Shown: one piece after another, positions 12,784-16,676 of the stretch
How the letters are laid out: each line of letters starts with the position of its first letter
Position numbering within the stretch: position 1 is the first letter of the stretch
Made by a program: the position numbers and the translations under genes
Notes under the pieces: generated by a model
The model's input: only the letters and a program-made list of their open reading frames with translations
Told to the model about the DNA's origin: nothing
Databases searched by the model: none
From: an uncultured Oscillospiraceae bacterium
GTDB lineage: Bacteria; Bacillota_A; Clostridia; Oscillospirales; Oscillospiraceae
Direction: 5' to 3'
DNA: 16,676 nt
Assembly: GCA_944387745.1 (NCBI GenBank)
Contig: CALXGD010000021.1
Coordinates: 1 to 16,676 of the forward strand

Positions 12784-15700
12784 TCATTTCGTCCGGCCTT
12801 TCCGGGCCTCCTGCTCTCTCTGTCGCCACTTGGCGGCCTCCTGGCCGTCCTGCGGGACTCCCTCCCCCCGCTCATAGCACTGGGCCAGGCCAGACATGGC
12901 ATCCGGATCTCCCCGCTGGGCGGCGGCCTGGTAGAGTTCCGCCGCCTGGCCCATATCCTGGGCCGTGCCGATCCCCTGGGCGTAGCACCGCCCCATCCGG
13001 TACAGGGCGCGGGTGTGCCCCCCGGCGGCGGCCTGGCGATACCAGTGGAGGGCCTGCTCCGGATCTGGCTGGAGCTCCCGGCCAAGCTCGCAGCGGAGGC
13101 CCATGCGATACATGGCCTCTGTGTCCCCGCTCCGGGCCGCCTGCCGGAGATTGTCCAGCGGCCCATCCTCCGGCCCGCCCTCCGGCACCGGCTCCTCCAG
13201 CCAGGCGTCCCGGGCTCGGAGGTCCCCCGCCTGCATCCCCTTAAAATACCAGCTCCTAGCCTCCGCTTGGCTCTGTTCCACGCCGGAGCCCGTCTCATAG
13301 CACCGGCCCAGGGCGTACATGGCGGCCCCGTCCCCCTTCTGGGCGGCCAGGCGATCCCACTTGGCCGCCTCTGTCCAGTCCTGGGGCACACCGGAGCCTG
13401 TCTCCAGGCACCGGGCCCAGCGGTACATGGAGCGCGCATCCCCCTCCTGGGCCCCCTTTTGATACCACAGGGCGGCCAACTCCGGGCTCCGGCTCACTCC
13501 CCGGCCCTGCTCATAGCACCAGGCCAGGCAGCCCATAGACAGGGCGTCTCCGATCAGGGCAGCCTTCCGATACCACTCCGCCGCCAGTCCCAAATCCTGG
13601 GGCACCCCGTCCCCTATCTCATAGCACAGGGCCAGCCGGCGCATGGCTTCGGAGCTGCCCTCCTCTGCCTGCCGCCGGAAGCGCTCCACGGCCTGGGTCT
13701 CATCCTCCATGGACACGGCCCTCTCCCAAAACTGAAGCCACCTCGCCGACCGGGAGTCTCCCGCGTCCGCCCCCTTCTGATACCAGCGGACCGCCTCCGC
13801 CCAGTCCTGGGATACCCCCTTTCCGTGCTCATAGCACCAGGCCAGGTTGCCCATGGATTGACCGCTACCCGCCGCCGCGCTCCTTCTGTACCACTCCACC
13901 GCCAGAGCCCAGTCCTGGGGCACGCCGCGCCCCTTCTCATAGCACCAGCCCAAATCCCCCATGGCGGAGGCGTCCCCCAGGCCGGCAGCCTGGCGGAACA
14001 GCTCCACCGCCTTCTGGTCGTCCTGCGGGACTCCGGAGCCGTTCTGATAGCACAGGCCCAGCAGACAGATGGCAGAGGGCTGGCCCAGGTCAGCGGCCTG
14101 CTGATACCACATGACCGCCTGTTCCAGATCCTGGGGCACCCCGTTTCCGTGCTCATAGCATAGGCCCAGGTTCACCATGGCGCTCTTACTCCCCAGCTGG
14201 GCCGCCCGGAGATACCACTTGGCCGCCTCCGTCCAGTCCTGGGGGAGCCCGACACCCTCCGCCCGGCACCAGCCCAGGGTAAACATGGCATAGGGATAGT
14301 CCTGCTCCGCCGCCCGCTGAAGCCACTGCACGGCCTGGTCCAGGTCCTTTTTTACTCCGTCCCCGCGAAGGAGGCACACGCCGTAATCGTACATACACTG
14401 GAGACTGCCCTCCCGGGCCCCCTTCTCATACCACTGGGCGGCCTTTTTGTTGTCCAGCGGCACGCCCTTTCCGTTGGCAAAGCACCAGGCCAGACAGCCC
14501 ATTGCTCTGGAATTGCCGGCCTGGGCCGCCTTCCGATACCAGGCCGCCGCCTGGTCCCAGCTCTGCTCCACGCCCTTGCCGTTCTCATAGAGGCGCCCCA
14601 GGCTGAGCATGGACATGTCCTCCCCCAGCTCAGCCCCCCGGCGATACCAGCGGACCGCCTGGTCCAGATCCGCGTCGATGCCCTCTCCGTACTCGCAGCA
14701 GTAGGCGTAGCAGAACATGGAGCGCATGTCGCCCCCCTCCGCCGCCCGCTGATACCAGCGGGCGGCCTCCCCCTGGCTCTGCTCGACGCCCTTTCCGTTG
14801 TCATAGCACCAGGCCAAATTGCCCATGGCCCGGGCCTCCCCGGACCGTGCGGCCTTCCTGTACCACTCCACCGCCTGCTCCCAGCTCTGGGGGACGCCGG
14901 TCCCCTCCTCATAGCAGAAGCCCAGGCCGCACATGGCCTTTCCGTCTCCCAGCTCCGCCCCTCTCCGATAGTAGGCCGCGGCCTCCTCCGGATTCGCAGG
15001 GACACCGACTCCCCGGAGCAGGCAGTTGGCCAGCAGGAGCAGCCCTCTGGGCAGGTCCTGCTCCGCCGCCCGGCGGTAGAGCGCTACCGCCTGCTCCAGG
15101 TCCTTTTTCACCCACTTGCCCTGCTCCGTCAGCCAGCCCAGACAGCACAGTCCCTCTGGGTCCCCCGCCTGAGCCGCCTTCTGATACCAGGCCACCGCCA
15201 GCTTGGGATCCTGCCGGGTGCCGATGCCAAACTCATAGTGCTTGGCCAGGCCGGTCTGGCTGGAGACATCCCCCTGCATGGCCGCCATGCGCAGCCATCG
15301 GAAGCTCTTCTTCAGATCCCGCTCCACACCGGTCCCCTGGCTGTAGCAGCGGGCCAGTAGCTTCTGGGCCCGGGCGGAGCCATAGTTGGCCGCCTGATGA
15401 TAGAGCTCCGCCGCCTGCTTGGGGTCTGGCGCCGTGCCGATCCCGTCCTCATAGCACACACCCAGATTGCACAGGGCGGACAGACTGCCCATCTCCACCG
15501 CCTGCTGGTAGAGCCAGAAGGCCTGCCGGGGGTCGGCCTTCACCCCGATCCCCTGCTCCATGCACAGGCCCAGGTTGCAGGTGCCCCAGCCGCTCCCCAG
15601 CTCGGCGGACTGCCGGAAGCAGGACAGGGCCCGCGCCTCTCCTCCGTCTTGGTCCATCCAGAACACCCCAAGGGCGGACCAGTCATCCCCGGTCATCTGG

Positions 15701-15807
15701 ACCTTCTCCACAGAGACTATGGGGCTCCCACACCGGGGACATGTCTCCGGAATGGCCTCCCCCTCTCCCCAAAAATGGCAGGCTTCATTGACACAGCGGT
15801 AAATCAT
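12784..15807 (-). CDS. Giant Sel1-repeat protein with an N-terminal zinc ribbon
   Basis: The 1007-residue protein has no signal peptide or membrane helix and is probably cytoplasmic. Residues 1-30 form a zinc-ribbon-like knot with Cys5, Cys10, Cys23 and Cys26 (CPRCG). From about residue 45 to the end there are some 27 Sel1-like helical repeats of 36 residues with the consensus LGxCYExGxGVPQDxxxAxxWYxxAAxxGxxxA. Most are well kept; two (about residues 690-725 and 870-900) are degenerate. A Cys follows the LxW/LxL start in most units, giving an unusual Cys/Trp-rich ladder. Sel1 arrays act as protein-binding scaffolds, and the partner is unknown. AAGGAG lies 11 bases before the chosen ATG, a long spacing; a closer ATG at 15814 is in another frame with a 9-codon reading frame. 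The gene lies 54 bases after cobQ with no visible promoter between, so read-through from the cobalamin genes is likely. Confidence 0.9.
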   Translation of the reverse strand: MIYRCVNEACHFWGEGEAIPETCPRCGSPIVSVEKVQMTGDDWSALGVFWMDQDGGEARALSCFRQSAELGSGWGTCNLGLCMEQGIGVKADPRQAFWLYQQAVEMGSLSALCNLGVCYEDGIGTAPDPKQAAELYHQAANYGSARAQKLLARCYSQGTGVERDLKKSFRWLRMAAMQGDVSSQTGLAKHYEFGIGTRQDPKLAVAWYQKAAQAGDPEGLCCLGWLTEQGKWVKKDLEQAVALYRRAAEQDLPRGLLLLANCLLRGVGVPANPEEAAAYYRRGAELGDGKAMCGLGFCYEEGTGVPQSWEQAVEWYRKAARSGEARAMGNLAWCYDNGKGVEQSQGEAARWYQRAAEGGDMRSMFCYAYCCEYGEGIDADLDQAVRWYRRGAELGEDMSMLSLGRLYENGKGVEQSWDQAAAWYRKAAQAGNSRAMGCLAWCFANGKGVPLDNKKAAQWYEKGAREGSLQCMYDYGVCLLRGDGVKKDLDQAVQWLQRAAEQDYPYAMFTLGWCRAEGVGLPQDWTEAAKWYLRAAQLGSKSAMVNLGLCYEHGNGVPQDLEQAVMWYQQAADLGQPSAICLLGLCYQNGSGVPQDDQKAVELFRQAAGLGDASAMGDLGWCYEKGRGVPQDWALAVEWYRRSAAAGSGQSMGNLAWCYEHGKGVSQDWAEAVRWYQKGADAGDSRSARWLQFWERAVSMEDETQAVERFRRQAEEGSSEAMRRLALCYEIGDGVPQDLGLAAEWYRKAALIGDALSMGCLAWCYEQGRGVSRSPELAALWYQKGAQEGDARSMYRWARCLETGSGVPQDWTEAAKWDRLAAQKGDGAAMYALGRCYETGSGVEQSQAEARSWYFKGMQAGDLRARDAWLEEPVPEGGPEDGPLDNLRQAARSGDTEAMYRMGLRCELGRELQPDPEQALHWYRQAAAGGHTRALYRMGRCYAQGIGTAQDMGQAAELYQAAAQRGDPDAMSGLAQCYERGEGVPQDGQEAAKWRQREQEARKGRTK
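12800..15675 (-). repeat. 108-bp tandem coding repeats (about 27 Sel1 units)
   Basis: The coding sequence is built of units of 108 bases (36 codons). The DNA of neighbouring units is clearly related, for example the recurring CATAGCACCAGGCCA-type words on the plus strand, but no two units look identical along their length. This points to old duplication followed by divergence rather than recent slippage. It is a protein-level array and not a CRISPR. Confidence 0.85.
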
Positions 15808-15861
15808 CGGGCATTTCTCTCCTTCCCTCCAGGCGGACGACGGCGCTTCTGTAAAGCTCCG

Positions 15862-16676
15862 TCATACCCCCCTCTCCAAAATGCGGTAGACGGCCTCCAT
15901 ATCCAAGCTCTCCCGCAGGGCGGCGGCCAGCTTATCGTACTGCCGGTCCTTATAGGTCCGCAGGTCCTCCGGCTCCGGGGTGGACAGCACCCCGTCCAGC
16001 CCCTTCTCCCGCAGCAGCAGGGCGACCAGAGCCTGGAGCAGCGGCCCGGAGTCCAGCAGCCCGTGGAGGTAGGTGCCCAGCACCCGGTCCCGGACCGTGA
16101 ACAGGCCCCCACTCACCCCCATGTGAATCTCATAGCCCTCATAGGGCAGGCCGGACAGGGGGGCGAAAACCCCCTCCCACGCCGGAAGGGTCCCGGCGGC
16201 CTGGGTCCGAGTTTTCTCCCGCCGGAACACCGTGTCCACCGGCAGCAGGCCCAGCCCGGCCATGTGCCCGCCCCCCTCCGCCCCCTCCGGGTCGGACAGA
16301 GTTTTTCCCAGCATCTGATAGCCGCCGCAGACGCCCATCACCGGCACGCCGGCGGCAGCCAGCCTTTGGACGGCGACCTCTAGGCCGCTCTGACGCAGCC
16401 AGCGCAGGTCGGCCATGGTGCTCTTGGTTCCGGGGAGGATCACCAGGTCGGGCGTCCCCAGCTCCTCCGGCCGGGCGACATACCGCACCCCCACCGCCGG
16501 GTGGCGCGCCAGGGGGGCAAAATCCGTAAAGTTGGAGATGCGGGGCAGGCGGATAACGGCCACATCCAGAGGTTTTCCCGCCCTCTGGGCGGAGAAGCGG
16601 GAGGACAGGCTGTCCTCCTCGTCCAGGTCCAAGTCCAGCCAGGGGACCACCCCCAGCACTGGCACCCTGGTGAGGG
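15862..16676 (-). CDS. cobQ: Cobyric acid synthase, C-terminal part (runs off the right edge)
   Basis: Only the last 271 or so codons are in the window; the frame stays open to base 16676, so the apparent GTG at 16665 is internal. The segment VPVLGVVPWL and the acidic LDLDEEDS run are the end of the N-terminal CobQ ATPase domain. The rest is the class-I glutamine-amidotransferase-like domain: DLVILPGTKSTMADL, the nucleophile Cys in VMGVCGGYQMLG, EIHMG, and the His in GTYLHGLLDSG. CobQ/CbiP amidates four side chains of adenosylcobyrinic a,c-diamide using glutamine and ATP, a step of cobalamin synthesis. The C-terminal tail (YKDRQYDKLA...LDMEAVYRILE) is typical of the family. Other cob genes are expected to the right. 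The Sel1-repeat gene starts 54 bases downstream. Confidence 0.95.
   Translation of the reverse strand, partial: LTRVPVLGVVPWLDLDLDEEDSLSSRFSAQRAGKPLDVAVIRLPRISNFTDFAPLARHPAVGVRYVARPEELGTPDLVILPGTKSTMADLRWLRQSGLEVAVQRLAAAGVPVMGVCGGYQMLGKTLSDPEGAEGGGHMAGLGLLPVDTVFRREKTRTQAAGTLPAWEGVFAPLSGLPYEGYEIHMGVSGGLFTVRDRVLGTYLHGLLDSGPLLQALVALLLREKGLDGVLSTPEPEDLRTYKDRQYDKLAAALRESLDMEAVYRILERGV

Noticed and set aside
13015..14163. Long plus-strand open frames across the Sel1-repeat gene
   Set aside because: Repetitive GC-rich coding keeps the other frames open. The translations show only repeat shadows, with no recognisable domain or ribosome site.
12800..15675. Regular 108-bp spacing that could suggest a CRISPR-like or satellite array
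   Set aside because: The period is exactly 36 codons, the units diverge as protein repeats, and there are no constant short repeats with unique spacers.

Overview
The window reads as chromosome of a high-GC, gut-type Gram-positive Clostridia member, most likely Oscillospiraceae (Flavonifractor/Pseudoflavonifractor-like). This is inferred from the GC-rich coding, strong AGGAGG ribosome sites, sigma-A promoters, a BlaI/BlaR1-type switch, lipoproteins with InlB-like and SLH modules, an MBOAT/DHHW pair and a cobalamin gene. No tRNA, rRNA, CRISPR array, IS element or phage gene was seen.

Layout. (1) 1-2057: a nested inverted repeat at the window edge, then a minus-strand blaI-blaR1-like pair. The BlaR1-like protein ends in an M23 (LytM) endopeptidase domain instead of a penicillin-binding sensor. 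Its promoter is overlaid by two TACAnnTGTA dyads. (2) 2174-3954, plus strand: a divergent N-acetylmuramoyl-L-alanine amidase with an SH3 domain, then a fluoroacetyl-CoA-thioesterase-like hotdog protein coupled to a YbaK-type aminoacyl-tRNA deacylase, ended by a strong terminator near 4002-4036. (3) 4055-11096, minus strand: five closely spaced genes behind one consensus promoter (11220-11247). In transcription order they encode an SLH/transglutaminase lipoprotein, an MBOAT O-acyltransferase, a DHHW/AlgX-like O-acetylation partner, a small lipoprotein and a VanX-like D,D-dipeptidase lipoprotein. (4) 11097-11531: a 435-base AT-rich gap with that promoter and a terminator-like hairpin. (5) 11532-12674: tgt (tRNA-guanine transglycosylase) with its own consensus promoter. 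(6) 12784-15807: a 1007-residue protein with an N-terminal zinc ribbon and about 27 Sel1-type repeats. It lies 54 bases downstream of cobyric acid synthase (cobQ/cbiP), which runs off the right edge.

How it fits together. Much of the window concerns the cell envelope. The first block looks like a wall-sensing repressor/protease switch facing a wall amidase. The five-gene block looks like an export-side module that O-acetylates a surface polymer and carries surface-displayed SLH/transglutaminase and peptidoglycan-peptide hydrolase proteins. tgt, cobQ and the thioesterase/YbaK pair are metabolic or translation-quality genes. Three starts were set or confirmed from ribosome-binding sites: 5809 for the VanX-like gene, 7895 for the DHHW gene, and a GTG at 1602 for the M56/M23 gene. 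The best candidates for under-described biology are the M56-M23 two-protease sensor with its altered BlaI partner, and the five-gene acetylation/SLH/transglutaminase/VanX cassette.
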